Assembly: GCA_964017145.1 (NCBI GenBank)
Contig: OZ024847.1
Coordinates: 1 to 64,000, forward strand
Direction of reading: 5' to 3'
Length of the DNA: 64,000 nt
Source: Agrocybe praecox
Taxonomy: Eukaryota; Basidiomycota; Agaricomycetes; Agaricales; Agrocybaceae
The notes beneath the pieces are model-generated. The model searched no databases and was not told the DNA's origin. It worked only from the letters and a program-made list of their open reading frames with translations. Numbering within the stretch: the stretch's first letter is position 1; the number at the start of each line of letters is the position of its first letter. Made by a program: the position numbers and the translations under genes. Below, in pieces: positions 9,174 through 20,400 of the stretch.

Positions 9174-12100
9174 TTAATTCTTGCGAAGTTTCTTACGCGG
9201 CGGGCTGGATGCGGAGGTGACAGAGGGTTGCGAGCGTGGCACAGTTGTCGAGGAAGAACCCACATTAGCGCTCGATGACGAAGGACCCACAATAGCACGC
9301 GACCTTTGGATGGCGCTCAGGGCCAACTTTTCGCCTGCGGTATAGATGCCCTCGACCCTCGTACGCGATTGCCTGAGCACCTGTTTCCATTTAGATGAGG
9401 GAACGACGTCCGGCGAATCGCCTTCAAGTCGCTGCAGTTGACGCTGATACCAAATCTCTGCCGCTGGAGACCATGGTCCAAAAGCAAGGCCTCCCAGCTC
9501 CCAGCGCCTAGGCAAAGGCCAAAATGATTTCCAGCCACAATCCTTGCCGTCCGAATAGTTTGCTACAAGGTGGAGTCCATGAAAAATGTAAAGGTATCTT
9601 GCTGGCACAGAGTCTTCCACGAGAAGGTATTGCTCGTCTAGCTTCCCGACGATACGATCCAACTTGAACGGTCCTGCCAAAACACTATTGGAAGAAACGT
9701 ATGGCTCCGACATTCGTGCGACGAGTCCGCCTTGTATGCGTAAAGAGCGGCCCATGGGAGATGTCGCGATACCCTTCATCATGGACTTGTAAAAAGTATA
9801 GTCCTCTGTAGTGGCTGTCCAACCGGATGATCGAGAGCCAATTCCGTCGCTCGCCGGTTCTGCTCTGGTAGGAGGACGCATGCTGAGCAAAATGGTTTTC
9901 GGCATATCAAACGCTAAACGTCGTGCAAGCAAGAAACGGACAAGAGAATCCATGTCGTGCCACAGGTCTACGCAACGACAAATGCACAGGAACACTAGAG
10001 GCGAGTTGACTGTAACCAGCCACTCATCACTGCCCTTGACGAAATTCTCAGGTGAAATGACAAATAAAAATTTGTCCGATCCTTGCGGGATGACATGAAT
10101 AGTGAATCCGTCTTTACGAAGAGGGAAGGGCGAAGTGACGGGTGAGCTTATATCCCATAACGAAGATAGGGAAGAAGCATCTGGAGCAGCGTTGATCTGT
10201 TGGAAGAAGGTGAAGACAGCCGGCTTGGAATGAAGGGGGATAGCATCGAATGGGTATCCCATACAACCCGCAACCTGCTTTGCACGCTCCAGAGACGATG
10301 GAGGAGCCTCCTCAACAGGTTCCTCCATTCGAAAACCAAAGAAGCCGAAGAGAAGATCGAAGTACGAAGTGTTAGCACCCTCAGCAATCTCAGCGACGAA
10401 GTCGGATGCAGGCTCGTCGTCGTCGATACACATGCTGTCCTGCTGTCCCGCAGATATGGCCTCGTCATTCTCGATGACGCTGGTTGGGACAGGAGAACCT
10501 GTAGAATTCATGTCCCATGTACGTGCACCGGCGTTGTAGTCATCTTCACCACCATAATCTGACTCGTCCTCTAATATATTCGGCAGGGTTTGTCGTGCAG
10601 GCGCAGAAACGACACCAGCCGGATCGCCAACTCCACCAGGGCGACGCGAAGTGTGGGAGCCTCCAGGTGCTGCAACAGGAACGTCGTAATCAGGAGCATC
10701 GTAATCATTATCCCCGTAGTCAGAATCCATGTCAAGCCCATCCTTGAAAGGTTGGGGACGAAGAGCGACACCGGGCGGGAATTCTGGAAACATTGGACAC
10801 AAGTCCCATTCTTGAAGATGACCGGTATACACTCTCTGATGCGGTGTAAAATCAGACCAATGGAGATCGATTTCCTTGTCGACGAGCCTGTCTCGTCGCC
10901 AAAATTCCCCCTCATCATCCTCTACCTGCCTCCATAAAAAGACACTCATGCTTGAGGAGTATCGCCCTGTCGCGGCGATTTCTTCCTTCGCTTCCCGACT
11001 TTGCTTCTCTCGAGGTTTTTCTCTTGACAACCAATGTGTCCTCCCATTTCGCATGCGTTCAAAAAAGGCGGTGTAATGCTCGCCATACCTTTGCCTGCTG
11101 CCTGAATCAACAGCACGGATATCAACCTTCGGAATAGTGTCTGGAACAGGGTTACTGTCCGAAGTGGCGGCCCACGGGGTCTGTTCTGGAGGCATGTCGT
11201 AACCGTTATTTATATCGGAAGACATGTTCATCGGTTCAACGGAGGCGATTCGGAACCACGGAGCTCGAGGAAAAGTACCATCTTGCTGTGACTGGGGATT
11301 TGACTCGTACAGAGCCGGGTAAACAGGCTGGATTTCGGTGGTAGGCGCTGGTCGGAAACGTGTCTGTTCTTTTGCAGCCTCAATCGTTGCAGCGGGAGGC
11401 ATGTATTGCGCGTAGAAGTAGCTTTCTTCGGCACGGTTGACGAGTGCGTTGTTCATCCTCACATCGAGACCCCAAGCAAACCACAACGGAACTCCCGCTG
11501 CTACCATTTTATCAACCCATGGACCCAAACGAAACATGTACCCATCGAATATTCCTCCAGCACGCGTGCCCAACGTATGGTCGCAAATCCACGTCTCCTT
11601 CAGGTCTGAAAGCCATGCACGCGTGATTCCTTCTCGATACACATTGAGCAGCATATTAAATGCCGCGTCAAAACAATTCTCGCGGAATTTCCCTAGCCAA
11701 AGGGTTAAGCCAAACGACACGAGAGCACCCCATTGGTTAAAAAGTTCAATACACTTCCGAGCACAACGAGCCACGATCTGTGGGGACGCATGATACATGG
11801 CGAATCCAGCAGAGGAAGGGAGGTCCGGAAATTTGACTTCGGGGAGGTGACGAACGTTGGAATAGTTTTGGATCAGCAACATGCCGACGCGAGTGAGATT
11901 GCTCTCGAGATCGGTCCATCGACGCAAAAGGCCCAGGTTGAGGCAAAATTTGCGTTGTTTCTGGGGGCCATAACCCTGGCCTGGTCGCATTTCATAGGCA
12001 GTTGTGATGAGGGTATGTTCAGAAGCGTCGAGAACTCCAAGGATGGGTCCATGATTTTGCGGGATTCGAGGGTAAAAGGACAGATATGCGATTTCGTTCT

Positions 12101-12272
12101 GCAGGAGACGTGGCCGCGTAAAGTCAACCCAACGCGCTGAATCCACCGGTGGGTTTGGGGGCAGTCGAGTAACATTGGGCGATACAATCAACCCTTCTTC
12201 CGGTGTCCAAAGAGCGCATTTCCGGGGCTTTCTGTGTTCGGTGAGGACCACCTTCTCGTCGTTGGCTTCCAT
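9174..12272 (-). CDS. Unknown 1032-residue protein inside the inverted arrays
   Basis: One uninterrupted frame of 1033 codons starts at ATG (MEANDEKVVLTEHRKPRKCA), unusual next to its intron-rich neighbours. I do not recognise a catalytic domain. The N-terminal ~300 residues are well ordered and rich in Trp, Phe and Leu. Residues about 300-640 contain acidic, low-complexity stretches (DYGDNDYDAPDY) and a WRQ..EGEFWRRDRLVDKEID block. A second ordered part (about 650-960) ends in WPLPRRWELGGLAFGPWSP. The tail is Ser-rich and finishes in a basic PPRKKLRKN, a plausible nuclear signal. No DDE, RT, tyrosine-recombinase or HUH pattern was found. It sits at the centre of two inverted hairpin arrays, and a copy of its flanks with the gene deleted lies at 1-3530. 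I infer a role in the element, perhaps as a mobility or array-binding protein. Function is unproven. Confidence 0.85.
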   Translation of the reverse strand: MEANDEKVVLTEHRKPRKCALWTPEEGLIVSPNVTRLPPNPPVDSARWVDFTRPRLLQNEIAYLSFYPRIPQNHGPILGVLDASEHTLITTAYEMRPGQGYGPQKQRKFCLNLGLLRRWTDLESNLTRVGMLLIQNYSNVRHLPEVKFPDLPSSAGFAMYHASPQIVARCARKCIELFNQWGALVSFGLTLWLGKFRENCFDAAFNMLLNVYREGITRAWLSDLKETWICDHTLGTRAGGIFDGYMFRLGPWVDKMVAAGVPLWFAWGLDVRMNNALVNRAEESYFYAQYMPPAATIEAAKEQTRFRPAPTTEIQPVYPALYESNPQSQQDGTFPRAPWFRIASVEPMNMSSDINNGYDMPPEQTPWAATSDSNPVPDTIPKVDIRAVDSGSRQRYGEHYTAFFERMRNGRTHWLSREKPREKQSREAKEEIAATGRYSSSMSVFLWRQVEDDEGEFWRRDRLVDKEIDLHWSDFTPHQRVYTGHLQEWDLCPMFPEFPPGVALRPQPFKDGLDMDSDYGDNDYDAPDYDVPVAAPGGSHTSRRPGGVGDPAGVVSAPARQTLPNILEDESDYGGEDDYNAGARTWDMNSTGSPVPTSVIENDEAISAGQQDSMCIDDDEPASDFVAEIAEGANTSYFDLLFGFFGFRMEEPVEEAPPSSLERAKQVAGCMGYPFDAIPLHSKPAVFTFFQQINAAPDASSLSSLWDISSPVTSPFPLRKDGFTIHVIPQGSDKFLFVISPENFVKGSDEWLVTVNSPLVFLCICRCVDLWHDMDSLVRFLLARRLAFDMPKTILLSMRPPTRAEPASDGIGSRSSGWTATTEDYTFYKSMMKGIATSPMGRSLRIQGGLVARMSEPYVSSNSVLAGPFKLDRIVGKLDEQYLLVEDSVPARYLYIFHGLHLVANYSDGKDCGWKSFWPLPRRWELGGLAFGPWSPAAEIWYQRQLQRLEGDSPDVVPSSKWKQVLRQSRTRVEGIYTAGEKLALSAIQRSRAIVGPSSSSANVGSSSTTVPRSQPSVTSASSPPRKKLRKN

Positions 12273-12289
12273 GAAACTGATAAATAACG

Positions 12290-12960
12290 TCAGCTAATGA
12301 GAGAGGAGGCAGTAATGCTAACATAACGTACAACTCTGGCAGAAGGTATTTGAAAACTTTGGATGTGCGTCGAGAGAAGGAGCGCTGACTTAGGAAGCAA
12401 GTTGTTCTCGGACAATTGTGAGGGAGGGAAATGAGGTGATAGAATCGGAGAACAGATAAGGCGAACTTGAAAAGAACCTTCCAAAAAAAGCGGCCATCAC
12501 CGAAGAAGATAAACGCTAAATAAATACCAAGTCGCACGTCAAGTATAATATGAAAATGAATACCGCTATTTTAAATTATTTGTTTGAAACGAAAGTTCGA
12601 AGGCGTACGAAAAAAGAGAGAAACAAAAAACCCGGTTATGAAGGCCGTAAGGCACGCATTCGGGAAGAAATTAAAGGTGACGCGGCACATCATACTAAGA
12701 GGGCTAAATAAGCAAAGCAAGTATACTCCCAAACGCAAAAGATTGAAAGTGTAACAACGGAGGTTCAACTAATAGTGATACGACTGATGAAATTAGGAAA
12801 AGAAACGCTATAGTGATAGATACTCTACTTATAAACTGCGCCCGAGGATAGGAAGGTTGATAATGGCTGCATAGTGATTTACAACCTCCAACGGCGGTTT
12901 CGCAATACGCGCCATGCTTGGGTCAGTAGGTTTTGGTTTTGCTGCAACACGACCCGAATA
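12290..12960. other. 5' flank of the 1032-codon gene
   Basis: About 670 bp upstream of the ATG at 12272. It is moderately AT-rich (GCTATTTTAAATTATTTG near 12570) and has no frame worth calling. It presumably holds the promoter of the minus-strand gene. No clear TATA box could be chosen. Confidence 0.4.
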
Positions 12961-12964
12961 GAAT

Positions 12965-13340
12965 GTCATGATAGCTGGAAGTGCAATCAGTTAGTAGCAC
13001 GAAAGGTCAGTGAAATGAATCAGACACACAAGGCATGCGATCACGACCATCAGTGAAGATCAGAGTCGGAGATGAAGGCGTCGTCCGTCCTAGCCGTTCC
13101 TCTAAGTTGGAAAGGTCGACCAGATGGGCATTTGGAGTTGTTGGAATGAGAGGTTAGGCTGGCAATGCAATCCGTTAGTAGCACGAAATGCCAATGGAAT
13201 GAATCATACACACAAGGGATGAGATCATGACCATCGGTGAAGATCAGAGTCGGAGACGAAGGCATCGTCCGTCCTAGCCGTTCCTCCAAGTCGTAAAGGT
13301 CGATTAGATGTGCATTTGGAGCTGTTGGAATGAGACAGAA
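12965..13340. repeat. Tandem repeat of about 187 bp, two copies
   Basis: Two direct copies of a segment containing CAGTTAGTAGCACGAAA (the second reads CCGTTAGTAGCACGAAA), GATCAGAGTCGGAGA and CGTCCTAGCCGTTCCTC, starting near 12965 and 13152. Parts of the same unit appear at about 1441-1680. Confidence 0.75.
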
Positions 13341-14694
13341 GGGGCGATACACTGCAAGAGTTGGAGACTAGCAAGAGTTCGTTCTCAGGACTATGAACGA
13401 TGAAAGTCGGGAATCCACGCGAGATGGTACAGACGTAGGCGCAATACGCCTACTTCTGCCTTACGACCCCCGCTACGCAGGCGCAAAGCACCTACGTAGC
13501 AGGGACGCTGGGGATGACCGGGGGGAAATGGCAACTTGGAAGAGTCGGAGCAAATTCGTCAAAGGGTTGCGTTTGTTTGGCATTGGCTTCCGCGTCACGG
13601 CAACTTCCGCGCGGGACTTGGGGCGTTTTACATGCCATCTAATCGCCCTTCGTTTCGAACTTTGGTCTTGTAATGTTTTGCTTCCGCCGGTTTTCGTACT
13701 AGCTATGCTTATACGATACTATTGGCGGCCTATATTCAACTCAGTCTTACGCCCAGCATTGTCTTGTTCAGAAGCTCGCTGCTGGGCGCATCTTTCCACC
13801 CTTATGTTTTTTTTTTACTTTCGCTTTCTATTATCGTACTAGCTATGCTTATACGATAATTTGCTGATCTGTGTTCGACTCGGTATGTGTGATTTAATAT
13901 ATGCTCGTTAACTCTGACTCTTTGCACAGTCTCGACGACGATCTCTTCTTTTACCTGACGCTCGCCGACGGTTAGCCTGCTTGATTCGCTTTCCTTCCGG
14001 ATTTTTTGACTTCTTTGTTACAGCCGGGTGTCGTACTAGCTCTGCTTATACGACACTTGGGGCAGAGTTAATTCAACTCTGTACGTTCAAATTGATATAT
14101 GTTTCTCAACTTCGAACTTACTCCTTGCATAGTCTCGATGAGAATCTCATCTCTTCTCTGAGACTCCTCGAGCGTCAACCTGCCGGCTCCTTGTTCCATC
14201 TTTGCACCGCCTACTGTCTTTCGGTATGTGTAATTTGAATGATGATTTTCATCTTCAAACTTACTCCTGTCACAGTCTCAACGAGATTCTCGTCCGTTAC
14301 CTGACGCACGCTGAGCTTCACCATGCGCCTGACACCTTTCCACCGCCTTGGTTATCGTACTAGCTTTGCTTATACGGTATTCTCGGTGATTTCTAACGGA
14401 CTCGGTACGTTCAAATTTTATGTGACTCTTAACTACAGACTTACTCCTTGCACAGTCTCGACGTGAATCTCGTGTCTTCCTGACGCTCTGCGAGCGTTAG
14501 CCTGCCCGCTGCTTCTTGTATCACACCTCCTATTTTTTTACTGGTTCTCCTTTTGCCTTTGGTTATCGTACTGGCTTTGCTTATACGATATTCTGGGTGA
14601 TTTCTAACGGGCTCAGTACGTTCCATTTTATTTAGGAATCTCAACTACAAACTTATTCTTAACCCAAGTTAAACGACGATCTCTTCTCTGTCCT

Positions 14695-14711
14695 GACGCT
14701 CGCCGAGCGTC
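14695..14711 (+). repeat. Perfect hairpin 1 example
   Basis: GACGCTC, loop GCC, GAGCGTC: a 7-bp perfect stem. Other copies read GGCGCTC with GAGCGCC or GAGCGTC, so the second base pair changes from A-T to G-C or G-T. Confidence 0.85.
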
Positions 14712-15284
14712 CACCTGGCCACTGCTTCTTGTTTTCTTGTTTTATCATTTGACTTTCGCATTTGGAAAACGTACTATTGGACTAGGTATGTTGAACTTCA
14801 TATATCTTTCGTCACGACGAGCTGACTGCTTCTACAGCCTCGGCAACGATCTCGTCTCTTACCTGACGCTCGCTGAGCGTCAACCTACCGTCTGCTTCGT
14901 GCATTTTTCCACCGCTCACGTTTTTTTTCCTTTTTTAGGCCTCTGGGTATCGTACTAGCTCTGCTTATGCGATATTCTTGGCCGGTCTATATTGGAATCT
15001 GTATGTGTAATTTAAAATGTGATTGTTATCTACGAGCTGACTGTTTCTATAGTCTCAACGACCATATCGTATCTTTCCTGGCCCTCGCCGAGCGCCAGCC
15101 CTCCCGCTGCTTCTTACATCTTTGCACCGTCCATTTTATTTTAATTTTTACTTGTTACTTTGTTTTATCGTACTAGCGACGGTCGTTGTACTAGCTTTGC
15201 TTATACGGTGATTCTGCTTGCCTCGATATAAACCGACTGCCACTACTATGTCTCTATCCTCCTTGCTTCATTATGTTCATAACT

Positions 15285-15490
15285 TCGGATCGTCGTACTA
15301 GTATTGCTTATACGACGATCCTTTTTTCTTCCTTGTATCGTATGTACGATCATAATAAGGCCCCCAGCTGGCCACGGCAGTTGCATTGTCTTCGACCATG
15401 CTTGTTGGTTGTTGGTTAGACGTTGCCAAAGCCGCACATTTCTCTGTGCCATGGCCCTTCCTTGGATTCTTTGTTTCTTTCCTTCTGAGT
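15285..15490 (+). repeat. Outer-end segment with long-stem hairpin
   Basis: Contains the 33-base hairpin (15288-15320), CCCCCAGCTGGCCACGGCA, GCTTGTTGGTTG and GCCGCACATTTCTCTGTGCC. Copies lie at 1-135 (inverted), 28560-28760 and 30365-30560, with a partial copy at 6715-6790. It always lies on the outer side of an array block, as expected for an element end. Confidence 0.75.
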
Positions 15491-16424
15491 CTGACTTGTG
15501 TACTTTCCTGATACTGATTTTATTTCGCCTCTGTATTTTACTTCCACATCCATAGCGTCAACCTTACCGTACTAGCTTTGCTTATACGATATTTTAGTTG
15601 ATTTCCATCGAACTAGGTAAGTTTAATTTTATATATTTTCCCCAATAGCCAGCTGACTGCTTCCACAGCTTCGACGACGATCTCATCTCCTACTTGACGT
15701 CGTCTTCCAGCGACGAAGAGAGAATCAGTGAATATGGCCTTCCAACCTATAAATATGAGATGTGAATATTCGACCGAGGTATCGAGTTTCACTTGAAAAC
15801 TCGCTATGTTCAATTTTACATGTTTCCCAATAACGAGCTGACTCCTTCTACAGTCTCGACGCTGATCTTGTCTCTTTTCCTGGCGCTCGCCGAGCGTCAG
15901 CCCTGCTGCTTCTTGCATCTTTCCACCGCCTGTATTTTTTTGGGGGCTTTTATGGCCGATCTATATTGGAATCTGTATGTGTAATTCAAAATGTGATTGT
16001 TATCTACGAGCTGACTGTTTCTATAGTCTCAACGACCATATCGTATCTTTCCTGCCCCCCGCCGAGGCTCAGTCTGCCCTTTTACTGTTTGCATTCTTGC
16101 CCCGCGTATGTTTTTATTTTACTTTCGCCTTTGCACCTGAATGTTCACGCCGAGTGAATAAAAACAGACGGCCCGATTATTTGAACATTTACAGATTTGG
16201 TCACTTCCATTGAAGCGTATTTGAGACATAATAATCGCCGCGTCCTCACAGCAGACTTCTCTCCAGGGATAAAGGATGGCTTAAATACTGGTCGTACTTC
16301 CTCGTTTCTTATTCTACCCTCCCCATAACTTTGACATCCCACCCTACAGTAATCCGTAAGTCATTCCACTTGCATTAACACAGAATTTATATGCATTGTT
16401 GCTGAGCTCTCGTGTCTGCAGCAG

Positions 16425-16966
16425 ATGAAGCTACGTTCCGCGGCTCCTGACTCTGAAAAACAAAGAGGGTCCTTAGTAGACCAGAACCAGGGGCGCCGCG
16501 GACGACGTAGAAGATCTTCCTTCACTACTGCTAAGAAAGCCGGCCCAAAACAACCACCCACTAAAGAACGGGGCAAAATTGAGGAGGATGGTGCTGTATG
16601 AATCCACAATTTTATTCGCAATATTTAATCAAAATACTCATTTCTTCTCCTTCCAAGGTTGCTCCAGTGGAGGAAAATCCAGTCGCAATTCCCGGGGCTG
16701 GTAGCTCCACCCGCGCCACCCGCGCCACCCTCAAGCGTGTCTCAGACATGGATGAAAAAGCCGACCATACCGACAGAAAGGCGATTGTTGAGAGTACAAA
16801 GAAGAAAAGGAAAAATACAATCACCGCCAGCAAGCCCACCTCGATTAGAAACGAGGACGATGACAACGGTGTAATTGTCTACCGTCCGAGGAAGGGTTTA
16901 CAAAAGCCCACCGGCGCTGCCGTCTCGAAACGTGCTTCCAAATCAAATGCTCAGACAAAGGACTGA
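16425..16966 (+). CDS. Small basic protein, two exons
   Basis: Join of 16425-16595 and 16658-16966 gives 159 residues. The intron (16596-16657, 62 bp, GTATGA..TTCCAAG) is in phase 0. The protein begins MKLRSAAPDSEKQRGSLVDQ and is very rich in Lys and Arg: GRRGRRRRSS near residue 25, KKKRKN near residue 110, KRASKSNAQTKD at the end. It has no recognisable domain. The charge pattern suggests a nuclear or DNA-binding protein. It lies 0.3 kb beyond array block 5 and converges on the SNF2 gene. The intron end plus first exon-2 bases are duplicated at 6886-6936. The start was chosen as the first ATG that gives an open frame through the splice. An upstream exon cannot be excluded. Confidence 0.6.
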
Positions 16967-16969
16967 CGG

Positions 16970-17455
16970 GTTGAGCTGGGAATATCTTTTTTTGTAACAT
17001 TTGTTGGTCATTTTGGACTTTCCGTTATTTTAATCCATCACAATGTCGTATCCAAAGTTTTTTTTTTGCACACCATACATTAATACAATTATTATATCTT
17101 GACCCCTGACTGTTAATTATACATGACAACTGAGTAATATGGACGCAGTAGGTAACAAGGCATTGATATGTCAGGGCTATTTGTTCAATATCGAAGACAA
17201 GTAAAATAGCGCCACCGTCTCGCCACCGGTGAGTCAGTAGAAACATCCCTCGAGTAGAACCCAAGATCACTGTAATATTAAATGGCAATTGGACGTTACG
17301 GTTTCAAAACCTTTCGACGTCATAACGATATTATTTTAAAAAAATGAGCTCTAACTGTACTACATACAAAATGACGAAATATTGGTGTTGAGCCTTTAAG
17401 AGCATGCTCTAGCTTTACTTGACGAAACACATGTTATCGAATGTTCACACCATAT
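16970..17455. other. Convergent intergenic region
   Basis: Space between the 3' ends of the small basic gene and the SNF2 gene. AT-rich, no convincing frame, no array unit. It must hold both polyadenylation regions. Confidence 0.4.
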
Positions 17456-17460
17456 TCTGT

Positions 17461-20400
17461 TTAAACCTTTTTCTTCCCTTTAGTGGACGGCTTCAAGCGA
17501 CGACGGATGGCAGCGTCGTGAGGTATCGCTCTTAATCCTTTGTCCGAGTCGGCTTCTGAAATCAAAAGGTGTGATGAGGTGATTGGTAGAGCAAATGAAA
17601 TTCTTACGTTGATGAGAGAGACCTTGCGATGTAGCAGAGACAGAAGAGGACGTCGCTGAAGCAGGTACAGGTTGTGTGTGAACACTCCGGAAAGGATTGA
17701 ACACTGTAAATCATATATTCAAGTTTTGTTGTGAGAGATCGATGTGAACTTACATGGAAGTTTGCCGTTTGAAGCATTGTGAGATGGACGACTGGTGCTT
17801 TGACTAAGTGAAGTACGGCCACTCTCTAAAACCGAGGTTATCGTCTCCGCTGCGGGTGTCAATAGTGCCGTCGGTTTGTGCCTCATGCGAGGGGGAGGGA
17901 AAAGGGGGCGGAATATAGCGGAGCTTTGACTGGTGGAACTGGCCACCTGCGTGCGCTTGAATAAGGCGCGGTTAGTAGGAGAGATAGATTCATCCCGAGG
18001 GTGTTTTCCCCTATGCTCAGAGATGGGGGTGTCTGCAAATTTAACCTGAGTCACAAACGAAGGATAAGTATGAGAGTCATACCTTCAACAAGAACCTTAG
18101 GTTGGCGCCCTCGAGTACGTGGAGGAGGTGGAGTGGGACCCAGAGTGTCATCATCTAAAAAATGGTTATTAGCTTCAACATAATTTTTTTAAACGAAACA
18201 AAATAAAATGGCGTACCTTCATCAACAACCATCTTACGAGAGCTTCGAGAGGAAGTGGATGATTTCATTGACGCACGCCCTGAGCTATTGGAGCGAACAG
18301 ACATGTCTATATTCATTTCTTCGGAGGAGAATAAGTCTGAGAGGTCATCGTCCTGCTGACTGACAGTTTTCCGAGAGGCGCGGCGAGGGGGCCCACTGGG
18401 ATCCTCATCATCTTCAAAATGCGGAATGGGAGGCCCACTGGCATGCATCCCATAGTCAGACTCCGAGCTTGAGAAGTCAGATTCGTGCTGACTGGAGGTA
18501 TTCCGAGAAGCGCGGCTAGGAGCGCGGCTAGGAGGATAGCTAGGAGGAGGCAGCCCACCATCCTCATCTTCTTCTTCGATGGCAGCTGGGCGCGAGGCAG
18601 AAGGAGGAGGAGGAAGGTCTGCCTCGTCTTCATTGGCAGCAGCTGGGTGTGAGACAGAAGGAAGAGGGACTACTTCATCTTCATCTGCAGTAGCTGGGCG
18701 TGTGATGGGAGGTACCTGTGTTTCTCGATGTTTGTCATTTTGTTTGGTGGGTTCCAAGTGAGAATCGACATCAGCCGTGTCCGCCGCTTGCTTTTTTGTT
18801 TTCTTGGGTTTTTTGGACTTCTTTGCAACCTCTGCTTCTTCCTGTACGTCTTGTTTGGTGGGTTCCAAGTGAGAATCGACATTAGCCGTGTCCGCCGCTT
18901 GCTTTTTTGTTTTCTTGGGTTTTTTGGACTTCTTTGCAACCTCTGCTTCTTCCTGTACGTCGTCGTCTTCGTCTTCGTCTTCGTCTTCATCTTCATCACA
19001 AACTGGTCGGCCGGAGAAAAGGTCAAGAAGTTCTGAAATACATGCCAGTAAGATGTAAGTAAGCTTAAATAAAATTGGAAAGAGCCTCACGTTGACCCCT
19101 TTTTTCTGAAAGAAACGCTTCCATCATATGCTTCTTTGCACGAGCCTGCGAACAAAGAATAATATCGGCTGTATCTTTTGCGAGGATGTGATAAGAGTAT
19201 ACAGTATGTTGTTGTGGTTGGCGATGCACCCTGCCCCTAATCTGGCGTTCATCTTGAGCACTCCAAGGCTGATCCTATGAATGAGAACATCAACGATTTG
19301 ATGAGTATTCCTTGCATGGCAGTTGAAAAAAAAAAGTACAAACAAGGAAGATGATGGTATTGGCGCATGCAAGGTTGAGGCCAATGCCACCCACACGCGA
19401 AAAAATGAGGACACGCATCTTAGGATCAGTGGTAAATTGGTGAATAACTTTCGTGCGTTTCTGATAATGGTCGGCGCCCGATATGTGAAGAGCAGAAATG
19501 CCATACAACTTCAGCACCTAAGTTTCATAAATGATAAGCCACATAAACGCAAGAGAGGCAACGAACGAACATACCTTCAGAAGGATCGGAAAGAGAAAAA
19601 CGAAATCCTGATATATAACAATCTTCTTGGACCGTATTTCACCATTTAACAATGGCGGGATAGGTGAAAAGACAGGCATGCCGTCGACGAATTTTATGGG
19701 AGGTGCCCTATCCGAGCTAAGGATGTATTTGACGATTTGTGCAGTGACATCCATTTTCGTAGACTTGATGGGTTCCCATTGCTGAAGGTTGTCGAATTGT
19801 GGAATTTCTAAGACCTTGGACTTTTTCTTTTTTTCCGAATCCTTGGATTTTTGTTTGTCCGAGTCCTTCTTCTCCGTCGCATACCCAACGGCCATCCTGT
19901 ATTCGATATAGAATGACTTGGAAGAAATTTTTTTCGTTCCATTTACGAAAGAAACCCTGTTCAAGATGTGTCAGCCTGATGCTAAACCAGCAGAGATTGA
20001 AAACGTACTCGTCGACAACTTCATTCGATAACTCCGTAATAAGGGCGGTTTCTCTGTCAGTCAACTTGACGATACCTAGAATGTTGACGCAGTCAGGCAA
20101 GTCGAGAATGGCCTTCTCATCAAAGTCTACACTCTTGATTGTGCGTCGGATGATTTGGTCGCCGAATTGTTTCTGATGACGGAGTGATATGTCAATCTGA
20201 CAGCGCTTCAATGGATTCTCTTCGACATCTTCGTTTTCGATGTCACTGCTGGCCCGACCTTCGCCGTCTGCCTTCTCAGCCTTCAAGCCCTGGAGTTCCT
20301 TCCTAGCCTTACGGAGATTCGTAGCATCTACTTTCTGTTCCGAATATGCGGCTTCGCTCAAAAAATGTGGGATTGCACACAAACGCCCCATGGCCGCACT

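Larger units (their letters stand above)
13665..16140 (+). repeat. Hairpin-array block 5 (plus orientation), right inverted repeat
   Basis: About ten units. Positions 14255-15302 form the right partner of the inverted repeat around the 1032-codon gene. Outside it lie the long-stem hairpin (15288-15320) and the outer-end segment (to about 15490). After that the array resumes (15560-16140) and its 15960-16050 part copies 14985-15080. Hairpin 1 in perfect form is at 14695-14711. Unit boundaries are marked by GTATGTGTAATTTAA..CACAG. Confidence 0.85.

Noticed and set aside
9811..11793. Plus-strand frames opposite the 1032-codon gene
   Set aside because: Shorter, without protein-like text, and fully overlapped by a 3.1 kb open frame on the minus strand.
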